From positions 2,603,001-2,667,000 of the forward strand of contig JARUPZ010000027.1 of NCBI GenBank assembly GCA_031213475.1: DNA of 64,000 nt, in the 5' to 3' direction. Under the pieces are notes generated by a model. It made no database searches and was not told where the DNA came from. It worked only from the letters and a program-made list of their open reading frames with translations. Source of the stretch: Nereocystis luetkeana. Taxonomy: Eukaryota; Sar; Phaeophyceae; Laminariales; Laminariaceae. This document shows, one piece after another, positions 21,182 to 34,744 of the stretch; position 1 is the first letter of the stretch; each line of letters starts with the position of its first letter. Position numbers and translations under genes: made by a program.

Positions 21182-24100
21182 ATGCCGCGGCAAGCGACGC
21201 GATCGGCGGCCCGTGGGCCGTTAGATAAGCTTCGGGGACCCGTTCGAAAGATGGCAGAGGAAGTTTTCTCTGTTGACGGCGACCGCGCCGTGCTCAAGGA
21301 CGAGCCGCTGCTCAACGGTCTGTCGGAGCTGCAGACGAAGCAGGTACGATACTGTTGTGTAGTCTACCTCTTGCCGACTATGCGTGACGTGTGACCCCGT
21401 TGTGTCTCTTGTTCTGCAGGTTTGGGAGGGCTGACGTAGAAGAAGATATTTTGAAACTTAATTTGTTTCCCTACGATGTACTCGTAGACCGGACTGCTGT
21501 GTTTTTTTCTCAAAGAAGGGTGTTTTTTACGTACTCTTTTTGTGTACGAGTACATACCAGAATGTCTCTTCCACAACAAGCAACAGCAGTGTTATTAATA
21601 GCTGTGCGCTCGTACCAGGTACACCATGTACGAGCGAGTGCCGCAGTTGTTTTCGTAGATTCGGTCATTTGATACTTTGAACGTCACCCTTTGGCCAAAA
21701 CGCCGTTGGTCAAGTCCAGGCCCGACGGCTTGCAACGCGTCCAACCACGCACTTGTCAAGGCACACGCGGTTTTGACCTTGTTTCAGCGCGGGCGAGGTC
21801 GCGAGCCAAGGCGCGGGAAAAAACGTCGATATCGATGCGGTGGAATAGTCAAAACGAGGTCGATGCACAGAAAGCACAGCAGCAGCATGATATTTCAAAA
21901 ATATCTGCCCGTTGCTGCACAGCACACAGCATTTGTACCACCACACCACCACCCATGACAACGACCCTGTTGGTCAGATAGCAAGGTTGCCTCTCCCCTC
22001 ACCATTGCGATACCAAATATTGGCTGCATGCAGCTCCTGCTCTCTGTCGGTCTGCGGTGTTTTTTCGGCCATGAGCAAGCAGTACTCGTAGTTGCCGACG
22101 GATTTCTTCTTTACACCGACATTTATCGGACGCCTTTACCGGCGTCCCCGGTGGCTTGGTAGGTGGTCCGCGAGCCTATCAAGATCAATCTCGTGGCTTC
22201 AAGTCTCACCGAGTGCATGCTCGTAGGGACTTTTTCTTGCATAAAAAAAATGATTAGCGGAAAGCGCGAGACCGTGAGTTGGCTTCATTCGATGAAACTC
22301 GACGAGCAGTGGGAATGCTGGACCCTATGCGCGTCAAAAAAAAAGAGGCACGTACCGGGGGGGAGAAGGGTAGGCACCTGTGACCACGGCTTGTCCAGAA
22401 GTGTGTTGAGGGTAAAACCTCCCACGAGTAATGAGGCTGGAAAGGAAAAAGTGATGATTGATTTCACCGACATTTATCGACTTCTCAAAATGGTCCTTCC
22501 AGTTTTTTTTTTCGATCTTGTGCCCAAGACTTCAAAGAGTTTGCCCACGCTGCTCGACGATGCTTGACTTCTGGTTTTTCATACCCGGTATGTACGCACT
22601 GCTGTACCTGTCGTAGTTCGGTTTTGCGATTTGAAGATGGGACACGGGACGCCCAACATCGAACGATTTTTTGGGTGTAAAATCGATTATCCACGATGTT
22701 TTTGTATACCAAAGGTATAAAGGTATGTACTCGATTGGTAACAGAGGCGTCCTTCGTGATTCATGACAACTGAGACCTCCCGGCCGGTCCCGGCGAGAGA
22801 GGCTGGGCATGGTTGGGTGCTCGATTGACACAGCAGCTCAGCGTAGCCAGCACCAGCTGCAGTAGTACGAGGTGTCACGCTCGCCCTTCGAGCACGTACT
22901 GGTAAGGTTTGGGCTTCCGCAGCACACAGAGCTAGATACTCACAGTAGTAGAGTGCGTATACGTGCATCATTGATATTTTGCGATGTTTTGTGGTGCAGA
23001 CCGGACGGCCGGGCGGACGGCGGACCTATCCTATCGTACTCGTATATTTACAGGTTTGCACCATGCCATGCCATACGTATGAATAGTGGAGTCACGACGA
23101 AGGCAATTGTCGCCACTTTCCGCCTCTTACCGTTCGCCTATTCCGGGTTAAATCAGTAAAAATGTAAATATGGTTCGCCATCTTCGGGCCTGTTCCGTGT
23201 ACACTGCTCTACGAGTGGGTCTGGTGTGTCATGATACATGTATCACGCCTATGTTCGAATTTTAACACTCATATATATATATATATATATATATATACAT
23301 GCAGTATGACTTTTCTGCTCTCTGTGACTCGGCACGCTCTCGGTGTTCCTCCCGAATGCAAACGTCAAACCTCCCCAGGCCCTGAAGGTACTGGATACGT
23401 ATTGCGCCAATGTACAGCGGCAAGGCAGCGGGCGAATCCAAAACAAGGCGGCGTATCTCATGTCGCTTATACAGTCGAGCAAGCTCGGGCCTGCCGCGGG
23501 AACCCCCGGATCGGCTCAAAGGCTTATCGAGCGCCTGAGCCCTCCCGTGCGGCGGGCGGTGGATGCGGTGTTCGATCCGGTGGTTGATAGGGTGGTGTTG
23601 GAGGACCGCGCTCTGATGGAGCTATTGGCCAAAGTGCCAGAAGAGCAGGTGAGATCATCTATCATATACCACGGTGTATGAGTGTATGGTATACAGTACT
23701 TGCGCAGACAGCGGCGTGGCTTGCAACGCCGCAAGAGCGGTTGCTCGTACGTATGTTGCGGTAGATACCCGACGTTTTCGAACGGGCTTTGATAACGTTT
23801 CTGGTGTATGGCATGCGCATACTGCATGTTTTGGCATTCTACGCTCTGGGGCGGCCCGTTTTTTACGCCGCGGATCTTCGCTCGCTGTCTAGTCTAAACA
23901 TCTACAGCAAGTAGAATACCTCGGATGGATTGAGACCACCTCCGAAGATTTCGTCGTTGCCCCGCCGACGTCTGTTCCGCCTAAAATGAACGATTGCAAT
24001 ATGTCTCGATCGGCGCGTTGAACCCAACTCGAATGCCGCTGCAGAAAGAGCGACCAAACGTTTTGCTTGCACTCTCGATGACATGCATATGTTGCGCTCA

Positions 24101-27033
24101 CGACATGCCTGGTATTTTATAAACGTACTTACTACAGGCACTGGCGGCGCTGAAAAAATACCGCGCGACAGTCCAACGCCGCGGGCGAGACGCAATCGAC
24201 AACCGATGTGGGTACCTGATTGGATTCCTCAAGCAGTACCAAGACGGCGTCGCCGTTGTCGGTGTGCCCGGCAACGCCGGGCACCCGTCTCGCAACGCCC
24301 CCGCCGTGTTGACGCCCGGTGGCGATAACGGTGTATCGCCCCCGAACTCCGCGTCAGCCTTATCTTCCTCCGCCAACGGGCACGCCACTTCGGCGAACGG
24401 ATCTAGAAACGGCGCAATTAACGGCTCGGGCAGTCTTCCGCCATCGACGGCGATGTCTTCCTCTCAAGCGACCTCGGCCGCGAACAGTGGGGGGGGGATC
24501 GGGAACTGCCACGCGTCTGGCATCCGGCCGATCTCGTACCTTGAGGCTCCTGTGCGCAAGCAGCTGGAGAAGTTGTTCGAGTCGGGCAAAGACAAAGCTG
24601 TCCTCGAAGACGTTGGGTTGATCAAGCAGCTGGCGAGACTCGGAGAGGAGCAGGCGCTGGCGGCACTGAAGAACTACAAGGAGGCCTCGAAGCACCGGCG
24701 GGACATCAACAACAAAAGCGCGTACCTTATGGGAATCCTCCGTGGCTACATCGAGGGCACCACTCCGATTGCTAAAGCCCCGTGGGAAGGAGGGAGCAAC
24801 GAAGACGGGCCGGACTCCTCCGCGTCTTCTACCGCACCCGCACCGCCCGTGGCCTCCGGATCCGGAGGGAATCGGACGCGAGGTCGTGGCCGGGTTTCCG
24901 GTCCGATTGTCGATGATGCTAAACGTAATGCCCCGAACCCGACGCCGAGCGTGCACGGACCACCGCCGCCAACGCCGCCGCCGCCACAGCCGCCGCAGCC
25001 ACCAGCGGCGCCTCCTGCCACGCTCGCTCTTGAAGTGCCAGGGCCCCGCGAGCTGGGCGGGTTTGCGAGCGCTCCTCCAGTGCAGCCGCAGCAGCTGCCG
25101 GCGTCAAACGGACCGCACTCGGTACCGTTGAAGGTTTCATCCGCAACACCGTCGACGTCTCCTATGAACTCGCCTCCCCTCGGGGGTGGTGGGCTTTTCC
25201 TCGACGGCATCGGACACAACGGCGTCGGCGTTAACCCCGTCCAGAATACCGGTATGTACGACCCTTCGAACAGCCTTTTGTACCTCGAAAGCAGCGGCGG
25301 CGTTCAGGGGTTCGGCACTCAAGCGCACCCCTCCGCACATCAGCAACCCCCACGGCACGCGTCTTCACACGACTCGCTCTTCGGTCACCGCTTACCCGTC
25401 GACCACCAGCATTTGGAGCAGCAGCAGCAGCAGCAGACGTTGGTGGGGCCCGGGTTGTTGGGAGGCGACTTTCTGTCGACCGGCGGGGGCAGCGAACGGG
25501 GGTTGGTCCTGGGTGGCGTGTCCGCTCCTTCCCCCGCTGCCGCTCCCACCGTGACCCATGCGGGTGGATCGCGCTCGCATTCGAACCCCGGATTGTTCGG
25601 ATCCGGTTTACTCGCTGGAGGCGAGTTTGGCAGCTATAGCAACGGCGGCCTCGGAAATATTGTTCCTGCGTCTCCTGGGTCCGGTTCCGCACTTGACTCG
25701 ACGTCAGGGCTGGGCTCAAGCTCCTTGTCCGGCACTGCCTCAGGGGCAGAGTCGCCTTTGAGTAGTGATGCCGGAAATGACGCGCCCCCGTTAGCGTCGT
25801 CGTCGGTGGCGGCGGCGGTACAGGCTGGGTCGTTGTCGATGGCAGGAACATCTTCGTACACTGGGTCCACGGACTGGCCGTCCAGTAGCTCTCCTAGATC
25901 GGGAGAGGGCAGGGAGAACAACCACTCATCGAGCGACGATGGTGTGGTGAGCGGCATGGTCGACATGCTCGCGCGTCTCAACCTTAGCAAATATGTGCCG
26001 GTGCTCGCGGAGGCCGAGGTGGATATGGATGCGCTGCGGCTCTTCGGCGAGGTATGATATGTGTCAGCATCACGGGTGTGTGGGCTTTGCTTGAATAGTT
26101 GACGATTACACAGCTTCGGCGTATGAGACGCAGTGTGATTGGCAGCCCTGGTTTACTTTTGGCGAGTCTTCACGATGCGCACTTACAATACAGCGAGCGT
26201 TGCGGCCCAAAGCGTGTGATGGGCTGGCCGAATTTTACAATGCTACGTTTCCCACCTAAAAAACTTGGAAATGGCGAGAAGGGGGAAATGGTAATTAGAC
26301 TACGTACATACCTGGTATATAGGCAATATTCAAATCATGACTCGGGGGGCTTTTCGGAGTCTCCCCGGGTTTTGGGGCTTGCATTTAGCGTTTTACCACA
26401 ACATCCGTCCTCACCAAAACACTAGCCAACTCCCACAAACCAGCGTGCAACCTTCAGCGGAGCCCTCCAGCTGCGACTTTCGTGGCAACCCTATCCCTAG
26501 GTGTATGTAGTCTCGCCCCTGCAGCTCGTAACACCCCGAAGACCGGCAAATAGCCCTGCTAGTAGTATCCCAAACCCAAAACGCAAGGCCTGAAATCCGG
26601 GGATGGCTCCTAAACGTCCCCGTCGTCGTGATTCAGATATCGCACGTGTATGCGTGATTATCAGTTCCTGAGGGAAGGCAGGCACTTAATTTTCTGTATA
26701 CCTGCGCGTGGTTTGCCTCGCGTGGCCTTTGCGGGGCTCGCCGGAGTGATCATATTTTCTCCAAGGGCGTATCTTGTGCATGCACCATCACTCAGCGCTG
26801 TCCAGCGCCCCGAAAAAATTGCACGTCTCGCGGCACTCTGCTAGTAGTGTGCGGCACGTCATGTGCTAAACGTATGGTGTATTTTATCGTTTGCGTGCTG
26901 CCCTACCCCCGATACCGCTTTACCCTGATGGATGTTCTTGCAGGACGACTTGAAGGACCTAGGGTTCCCTAAGGGGCCGCGCATAAAGCTCCTGCACGAA
27001 GTGCAGAACCTCAACTTCACCCCAAGGGCGTGA
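21182..27033 (+). CDS. protein with three hnRNP Q-type acidic (AcD) domains and a C-terminal SAM domain
   Basis: Four exons, 21182-21343, 23379-23648, 24138-26051 and 26944-27033, join in phase 0 at CAG/GT, CAG/GT and GAG/GT donors and CAG acceptors, giving 811 residues. Three related helical domains lie at about 17-92, 107-181 and 279-351. Each has a P-V-R core, a V-L-E/K-D turn, E-Q-A-L and a closing N-K-x-A/S-Y-L-M/F helix, the pattern of the acidic domain of hnRNP Q/R. Residues 352-750 are Ser/Gly/Pro/Gln-rich. A SAM domain follows (about 751-805, DMLARLNLSKYV to LLHEVQNL), split by the last intron. No RRM is present, unlike in hnRNP Q. The likely role is a nuclear RNP adaptor; AcD and SAM both suggest protein or RNA contacts. 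ATG 21182 has a good context (CCACCATGC); an in-frame ATG at 21065 would add 39 residues. Confidence 0.82.
23270..23297 (+). repeat. (AT)n microsatellite
   Basis: About 13 AT units in intron 1 (21344-23378) of the AcD-SAM gene. Nothing else in that 2.0-kb intron is recognised. Confidence 0.9.
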
Positions 27034-30000
27034 GCATACCGCGGCAGAGCCCAGAAGTGGGCTCATGGCTCAAGCGTAGTATGGATTTCGTGCTGTGGCG
27101 GTTCGGCTGCCACATAAGGCTTTTCTCTGTTCGGTGGTCGGTCAATTGGTTCGAGCGTGTTGAACCAAGCGTTCCGATTGGCTGGTATTGCTAGGGTTAA
27201 AGGTCCACTTGTCTGGCGGAGAGAGGAAGTGCAGCGCCTCTGTTTTTATGCGTGCTGGTTGTCTAGCATCGCTTTCCTGTAATAATCGTTGCCTGTTGCA
27301 CAACGCTTGATATTTTGTCGATCGGGGTGGCCGTTTTTCTGGGCGTGAGAAGAAAAACGGAAATGCCCGTCAAGTGCAGGTGGCGTTTGGTATATATATG
27401 GATACTCTGATATGTCCAAAAAGGTGTGCCTACCGTGGATGGGCGACAAGCGACAAGCCAGCGGCTGGCTGACTGAAGCACGAAATAGAGCCTGTGCTTG
27501 CTATTATGAGCGCGGGCTGCAACAACCGTTTTGACGTCGTCGGTACTCCCGCTGTCCGCTCAACAAGGATTATAGATACCATCTTGCAATGAACATGGGG
27601 AAGCGCCCCTCCTCTCGGGATTATTATGACGCAAGCAGGCGGACAGGCCAGTTCAGCCGATTCGTTCGTTACGGCCTACGTATATATAATGCATCTACCT
27701 GCGAGGGCTTCCATTTACGATGGGAGCTTTGGCAGGAGGTTGGTTTTAATCTCGGTACTAAAGTTCCACACAATGAGATTCCCCTCCTGGCGGAGATTGG
27801 CGCAAAGCGAAGATGTATCCGTAAACTCTGAAACAGAGACCCGCCGTTGTCCAATATCGTCGCTCTCTCTCACATATCGGATGTACTGTAGCAGTGGGTC
27901 CAACTTCGTCCGGCAAGAACTTCTTCATGGAATATCTTACCCATTGTTTACAAAAGGTCCACCTTGTTGTTTCAGTCGACCCAACCAGATGAAAGAGCGC
28001 CGCACAGCAGTAGCATTTACATGTCATCCGGTAGGATATTTCCGGGAAGTTTCCGGGAAATATACAATTACTAATAGTGTTGCGGGGAAATCGTGATCCG
28101 CAGGTTCGGAATAATGAAGAAAAACGAACGCGGCGCAGCCGTGTTTCTCAGCCGGTATTGGTCCGGTTTGGATCAGGGTTTCGGCTGTGTTGTGTATACG
28201 TCCGTACCTGAGCCGTGGATGCACCCTGGAAGTGAATCTTTCCGGGGTTTTTTTGCCGTGGTGCCCAAAGTCGACCACCCTAACCTTAACCCGAACGCTA
28301 TGGGATGACCAGTGCTTGGATGCTGTGGCTTATGGAATCTCTAGGTTGATTCGGCCGGCTTGGATGCAGTAAGGCTGATTTGGCAGGCTCGGGATGATAT
28401 GGCTTGGAAAAACTCTAGGTTGGTTGGGCCGCTTACGAAACACCCCTTAGCCAATCAGAGTGCGCAAATAGCCTGCCTACCTTGGGAAGATCCACTATCT
28501 GGGGGCAACCACTATTGCCGTACCTTGATCCCACCAAGAGGTGTTCCCTAGCCCCCCAACAACAAACAGCCCGACCCCTGCAATTTTTCGCCGGACGAAC
28601 GGTTAATTGTTCTCGCAGCGCAAGTTGGGAGCGTTGTCGTCGTGGAAGCAATATACTCACCAAACTCTTTCTTTTCATAAATACCCCAGATTTATCTGTG
28701 TGTATGGTCCACCTACTACGAGTTATTGCCAGTGATGTTGACGCTGATTAGGTTTTCATGTTAGCTCATTTCCCTTAAATCCTGAGTGTGGTCATAAAAC
28801 AGGATGGAACGAAAAATGCACGTGGGTGACCGCTTTAATTTTTCCTGACAAACAACTTTGAATATTAATACCCCATATTTACGTAATTTTTCATCCACCG
28901 TACGTGGTACGTTAAGACGATAAGTGCCAGGTGAAATCGATAGGAGGAGAGTGGCGGCCTGCAGGGGCTGTATGTGTCGTGCGTGCTGTGGGTGGGTGTG
29001 TTTTGAATATGGGTGCCATCCGCGGTTGTTGCAATAATATAATGTTGTCTCAGCCGCTGGTCACACCGATAAAGCTTCGACAGATACATACACGCAGAAT
29101 CTGGGGAGACGTCAGCCCCCCCCGGGCAAGGTTATCATAGGGGCCGCGCACATTCATCTCCAGCTCGAAAATACTTATCGAGAAACAAGAAGTGACGCAT
29201 CAGTTGAGGTGCCCTGTTCTCGTAAGGCGATTGATTCCCTGAGAATCAAAACCAAGTTGCCTGCCAGAATTGTTTCAAAATTAGCTGAAAACATATATAT
29301 CGAAAATACGCGAAGAAACGCAAGCAAGCATTGAAAATGGCCCAAAATTATTATTCGCTCGCGTTTGCTCACGTTGCGAGGTGCTTCCTTCGAGAACCAG
29401 GCGCCACAGCTAGGCGTGATACCAGGCGCCCCGCGACCCTTCTTTCCCGCCCTATCCCCGCGTGTGCCTGCCATATGCCGCGGCGGCAACACCCTTTCCC
29501 GCTAGTACGGACCACGTGCGTTGAGGTCCTAAACGACACCTCGCCGAGCCGGAGCCGCTTTTTAACCCCAATTTTCTGAGGCTGCGACGGGTGTACGCAG
29601 CGAGACAACGGTTTTCGCCTTACGTATATACCACGCATCCCCCCGACCCGCAGCCTTGTTCGGAGTAGAAGCCTCCTCCCAAGCGTTACTCCGTGCTGCC
29701 CCTCCACCCCTCTGCCCTCTTTACCCTTCCCCCTTCCCCTCCTACCCCCCCCCCTCTAACCCTCGCCCTCTAACCCCGGTGGAGAACCCCATCTCTGCAC
29801 AAGGGAATGATTGCATCACGTGCAGCGTGTATACAATAAATTCGAAGCTGTCATCCGTATGCAAGAAAGTCCACCTCACAAGCGGTTATTAGCTGGACTC
29901 AGCTCACCCTTCATGCGGTTCGCCAAACACCTCACGGCGCTTCGCGCTTGGTACAAGCAATGTCTGCCTGGTCGGTGGAAACTCGACGTGCTCCGTCCCG

Positions 30001-33000
30001 GCATTTTGAGGATGTGAGGGTCTATGATCACGCATCTACGGTCACGCATGGCACGAATACCCCCCCCCTCTCCTTACCCCAACCCCGCCCCTGCCCCCCC
30101 ATGGGGAAATTTTGTACACTAGGTAGTAGCGAGAAAACGATCGCCATCCTAATCTATTAGTTATATATAGACAGCGTGATGCCCAATTTATAACTTCTAT
30201 TATTTTTTTAGACAGCGTGATGCCCAATTTATAACTTCATCATAGTAGTGCTTCTAATACCAACATGCAAAAAATATATACCTCACATACTCCAAAATCA
30301 ACTTTTGTAAGCTCCCTTCGTGCAACGTAAAAAAAATGTATCTTGTCACATACTCGAAATCACCTTTTGTAAGCTGCCTTCGTGCAACGTTCCAACATCT
30401 TGTCCTTTGCGACGTAATCTTCGAAACACGCACGTATGTGTTCCTGCCCTCCTGCGCTTTGAACATCCGGTCCTTGTCATATTCACCCGAATTCCATCGA
30501 AATAAGAGTCTTTGGAGCTATACCGAGGGGTTCGCGCCATCAATCCTCTCGGTCGTCTTTTGTACACTACGAGTACATACGCCGCGCTGTGGACTCTTGC
30601 AGACAACAAAGCAGTACCTCCCTCTATAGCTCTGCAACAACACCCAATTTCCAAACCATCCTTCCCCTCTCCTTCTACCGCAGCACACTGCTGTGCACAC
30701 ACAATCGAGCACGCTTGACACGAGAAGAAGGTATCTCCCCTAAAAACAAAGCTTGTTTGTCCCGCCGCGTTGTTGGTGGAGGTCGTATGAAGCTTCAGTT
30801 CCGCCGCACTTTGCCGTTACACATCGAAAACCCGCCGCATTGTCTAATATAACCTCCCACTTTCATCAATCTCCTGTCGCCTGATCTACACGTCCACCTT
30901 TAACCAAGCAAGTATGCCGTTGACGACAAGAGGATCTTCTAAATTAAAGCGAAGGTGAACGTCACGTCAGAGTTTACTGCAATACTGGCGTGTCCCTGAC
31001 TTTCGTTCGTATCGTGCCACGTTCTTCCCAACTTCGTAGGTAATCAATCGTGTACCTCACCGACATAGCGATCATCGTCCGTTCGTATAAAACGCGCCCG
31101 TATCTATTACCGTCAGCCGTAGCAATCATCACCCGTGCGTACACTTCGTCGAACGAACATTCATCTGCACCTTCCCATATTGATATCTTGCGAGCATCGT
31201 CTGGCCTTTGCTCAGGACGACCAAATCCGGCACACTCTTCTGTCTTTGACCACCGTAATTACAACCGAACCATTGTTCGTGCGGATACGTCTAGTACGGC
31301 GGCATTTACATTTTCCGTTACCACTGTTGCTGCCGTCTCCATCATCCTCGTGTTTGTAATGAAATGAGTTCGACATCGTTTTCATTTCATTATCCTACCA
31401 GCACGGTCGTCTGACCTCTGCTCTGATACCTCGATTTAACACACCTCATCCTCTCGATTGAAGTGATAATATTGACGACCGTTCATTCGGATATTTCGGC
31501 GTCCGATCCTGCGGGCACTCTTTGCACCCGTGGCATTGGGATCTTTAGTACTACTCACACTCAAACTTACTCGCAACGTTCAGGCAGTATTTCGAGGTTT
31601 GAAGTTGAGTACTGCTTATACTCCCAGTCACTCGCAATGTTCAGGCCTCAAGCACCCTAATACTATCAGCATTCAGAGTACGAAATTTCCTCCATACGGA
31701 AACAGTCGATACTCCGAGTGTGGCCCCTCTGCTATGCCTTCATCGTAATACCCGCAGATTGTATTGCATCGTACTGCTGCAAACAACAACTACAGTTACT
31801 AATAAAGTTGCAGAGTGACATTTCAGAGAGGGAGCAAGCACATCATCCATAATTTTAACGCTTATTGAGGTCCTACATAAAGTGATTTACAAAGTGGTTT
31901 TCATGAATTTAGAATTAAAAGCACGGGGCCACAATTAATGTCCATTCTATGTATTGGCTCGCCTATTATAACTCCTATATTACCTACAGGAATCTAGCCC
32001 GGCAGCCGTGGTGGCGGGAGGGCCTTTTATTCCCTAGTAATATGATTTAGATGGTGGCCATAGACGGCGAAACAGGAAGGGGGTGATAGCAAACGGTTTC
32101 TGTGTAATGTATGGGAAAACGTAATGAGCGCCCAAATATTGAGGTGTCTCTAACAGGAGTAGGAACGGTGCTTCGTCTCGAAAGGGATGCATGGTCAATG
32201 GTCACAATGACGAAGGAAATCTACAAATGAGTACCCTTCCCCCGTCCCCCCCCCCCCCACCCGCCTCGGAGCCTCTGGTTCATCCGTTTAGAGCCCGAGG
32301 AATGTGCGACTTCGCTGCAGTAAGCCGTTTCTTCCGTGTCAATATCCAACCCCCACCACAGTGTCGTGCGCGGAGCGAAGCCACGATGTCCCTCCTGTAG
32401 AAATATTTGACGGTCATCGGGGCCCCCATATCCCTCCCCTTGCCCTCTCCTTTCCTCGGGGACGCGCAGCCCTTGCCGACGCCGGTGCTTTCCTGCCCGC
32501 CACCCTCCCATCTCCAGCCGACCCTTCGCCCACTCCTCCACTTACCAAAAGCCCCCACGTCCAAAGGCCCACCAAGTCGACCACGGCAGCCGATGGCGCA
32601 ATGCGCTTGTCGTCGTCTCCTTGTTGGGGCAGTCACCATGGGAGTAGCAATTCCAGGGCTCACCTCCCATCTCCCCTCGGGGTGGGACAACAGTTGTTGG
32701 TTGGTGCTTTTGCTGCTGTTGGGTGTGTTCGCTCTTCTACTCGGTTTCTTCTTGTTCAGGAACTTGACTATAAGTTTTAATATTGTCATCGCCCTCGATG
32801 AAATACATTCGAGCGCTGTTCTCATTTCGTCTCCCCGAATTCGGAAAATAAATTATTGCTGTTTATTATCTTTTGCAATTTGACAACTTGTACCCGCACC
32901 AACTTAGCTTTTGGGAGGTATGACGCGTTTTGCTCATAAAAAGTGACATCTACATAACACCTGTGTATAGTGCAGTAACATACCTGGTACAAAACGGCCG

Positions 33001-33195
33001 TGTTCATATATATCTCCGTGATATGTATCGTACCAGGTACTGGTACTCTCTAACAAGAAAGAGTAGTTACGACTCCACTCCAGTCCATCGTTAGTATTAT
33101 AAGTCCCTGGTATATTTTACTCACTGTTGCGATTATCAGTAGTACTCTTATGTACTCGTACATGTATTACGTACGAGTACGAGTATTAAGGCTCT
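27034..33195. other. 6-kb stretch with no recognisable gene
   Basis: Only short, unconvincing ORFs are present. 27034-27250 is probably the 3' UTR and flank of the AcD-SAM gene. Short tandem duplications lie at 30165-30390 and 31560-31650. 29700-30100 and 32240-32550 are C-rich with poorly ordered sequence. 32788-32825 is one half of a dispersed repeat whose other half is at 33515-33640. Confidence 0.45.
30166..30396 (+). repeat. two adjacent short tandem duplications
   Basis: First, TAGACAGCGTGATGCCCAAT with its following TTATAACTT occurs twice (30169-30197, 30210-30238). Next, a unit of about 62 bp ending TCGTGCAACGT and containing CTTTTGTAAGCT occurs twice (about 30285-30390). The copies are close in sequence. 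Confidence 0.75.
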
Positions 33196-33421
33196 TTCTT
33201 ATCGGAGAGCGTTTTTTCCATAATTTCAAAGTTTGGAAATAATTGGAGATATGTATCAATAAACGGAGGCGTGCTGTCACTATTCGCTCCAGAAGCAAAA
33301 AAATCAAATTTGTTAAACTTCACATAATATATATTTGGAAAAGAAACCAGGAAGACATGGAAGATTGAAAAATTGCGCGAACAAAAGTCGAAATTATGGA
33401 AAAAAGCTCTCCGATAAGAAT
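33196..33421 (-). mobile_element. 226-bp MITE, copy 2
   Basis: Terminal inverted repeats of about 30 bp: TTCTTATCGGAGAGC, a T run and CCATAATTTC on the left, mirrored by GAAATTATGG, an A run and GCTCTCCGATAAGAA on the right. The interior is the reverse complement of copy 1 (4426-4661). It lies inside the 690-bp segment that separates the halves of the dispersed repeat at 32788/33515. Confidence 0.75.
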
Positions 33422-33901
33422 GACCTTAACTTCTTTTTTCTGACAGTCAAACAATGTTGATCATCCTATTACAGCCTCATGTATGTGCACAGAGTCGGGA
33501 TACATATTAAATATTTGCTTGTCTTTTTTTTGTGAAGTCGCAGTTAGTTGGAGTTGGTGAGAGTGACGAGAGAGACCAGTCGGCACAGGCATAGACAACA
33601 CCCCAGTATAGGCAAGGTTTGGCTCAGACTGTGAGCGTCTGCGTGCTGGCTATCGGTACTACTCGTGGTCGTACTGGGTGCGGGTATCGGATGTTCGTCA
33701 CAGACAGACAGATCTGCAAATAAATACCGAAATAGAGACTCAGTTTTTATATCTGAGAAATTATATCATTTGCCGCAAGAATGCGTACTCTGTCGAACTG
33801 GCACGCTTACGCACGTATTCTTTCATTTAATAAATAAAGCTTTTGGTGTGTATATTCCAGTAATTTAGAGACCGTGCCTTTAATAATTGTTACCTGGTAT
33901 A
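33422..33901. repeat. dispersed repeat fragment
   Basis: 33515-33640 matches 42880-43000 (GCTTGTCTTTTTT, AGAGAGACCAGTCGGCAC, GGTTTGGCTCAGACTG). The stretch near 33705-33760 resembles 45605-45665 (CAGACAGACAGAT, GAGACTCAGTT). No gene is seen. Confidence 0.6.
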
Positions 33902-34744
33902 TATTAGAGATGATACTTACTTGTCAGTAACCATCATATTCGTTACTCGATTACACTTACATCATCTGGTATACATTTACGCATTATATGTACAACAGAC
34001 AGTTTTCCAGTCTGAGTTATACTGTATAGTAGGATAGCAGCAGCTGTCTTTTTACGCATATACTGCTGTGCACCCGTACGCACAGAATAAAGTCCCAATG
34101 ACGAGTAGTGCCATGGATCTACTGTTGTGGTACGTACGTACATGATCTACGGTAGACAGCACATTTAGTACGTGCTATCATTGGTGCATAATGGAAAGGA
34201 TATCTTCAGTATCCCTCCGAGACCGGTAGCATAGTTTTACTGTTACAATGTAGTTCTGGTTGGAGGAACAACATAGGCTACACTGGGGTCATGGATATGT
34301 ACCCCAAGATATATTGTTCTTTACAGTAAATCTGGGGGTTCTCTTCGTTGTTTTTATTTTGAACGGAATACGAGGGTATTCCCTCATTTTGTTTTTGTTT
34401 GACCGAAGTGCAAGGGTCGTCCTTTGTTGCGAGCTGCGAGCGCACACGCGCACCGCCCTCCCCTTTGAGCTCACTCTACTTTTGCTCTACTTTTGCTCAC
34501 CATCATCAGCTTCCAGCTGAGCGATCAATCAACAATGTGGCTTGGGGTCACCACACCATCTTCTTCTCTTCTATGTTGAAGCTTCACGTATTAGTCACCT
34601 GACAGTGACTACGTGTTTGCCTCGAACATTTTGACTGTGTATTGCCGGCCATCGGCAATCGAGTCTAGGCGTACACACCAGTTACGAGCTGGTACACACG
34701 CCAATCGCCATACCTAGTAGGTTCTGCGCCATAAACCTTTAATA
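33902..34744 (+). repeat. left LTR of the outer element
   Basis: 843 bp, TATTAGAG to CTTTAATA, preceded by the GTATA duplication. It contains the uninterrupted form of the site (GCACC at 34070-34074) that the nested element hit in the right LTR. Confidence 0.88.

Noticed and set aside
24360-25851. Minus-strand ORFs of 118 to 206 codons
   Set aside because: They are antisense shadows of the GC-rich low-complexity exon 3 of the AcD-SAM gene.
30166-30396. CRISPR-like short repeats
   Set aside because: There are only two copies of each unit, directly duplicated with no regular spacers, in eukaryotic DNA.
34260-34520. 86-codon ORF repeated at 41549-41809
   Set aside because: It is repeated only because it lies in the two identical LTRs of the outer element; nothing suggests a protein.
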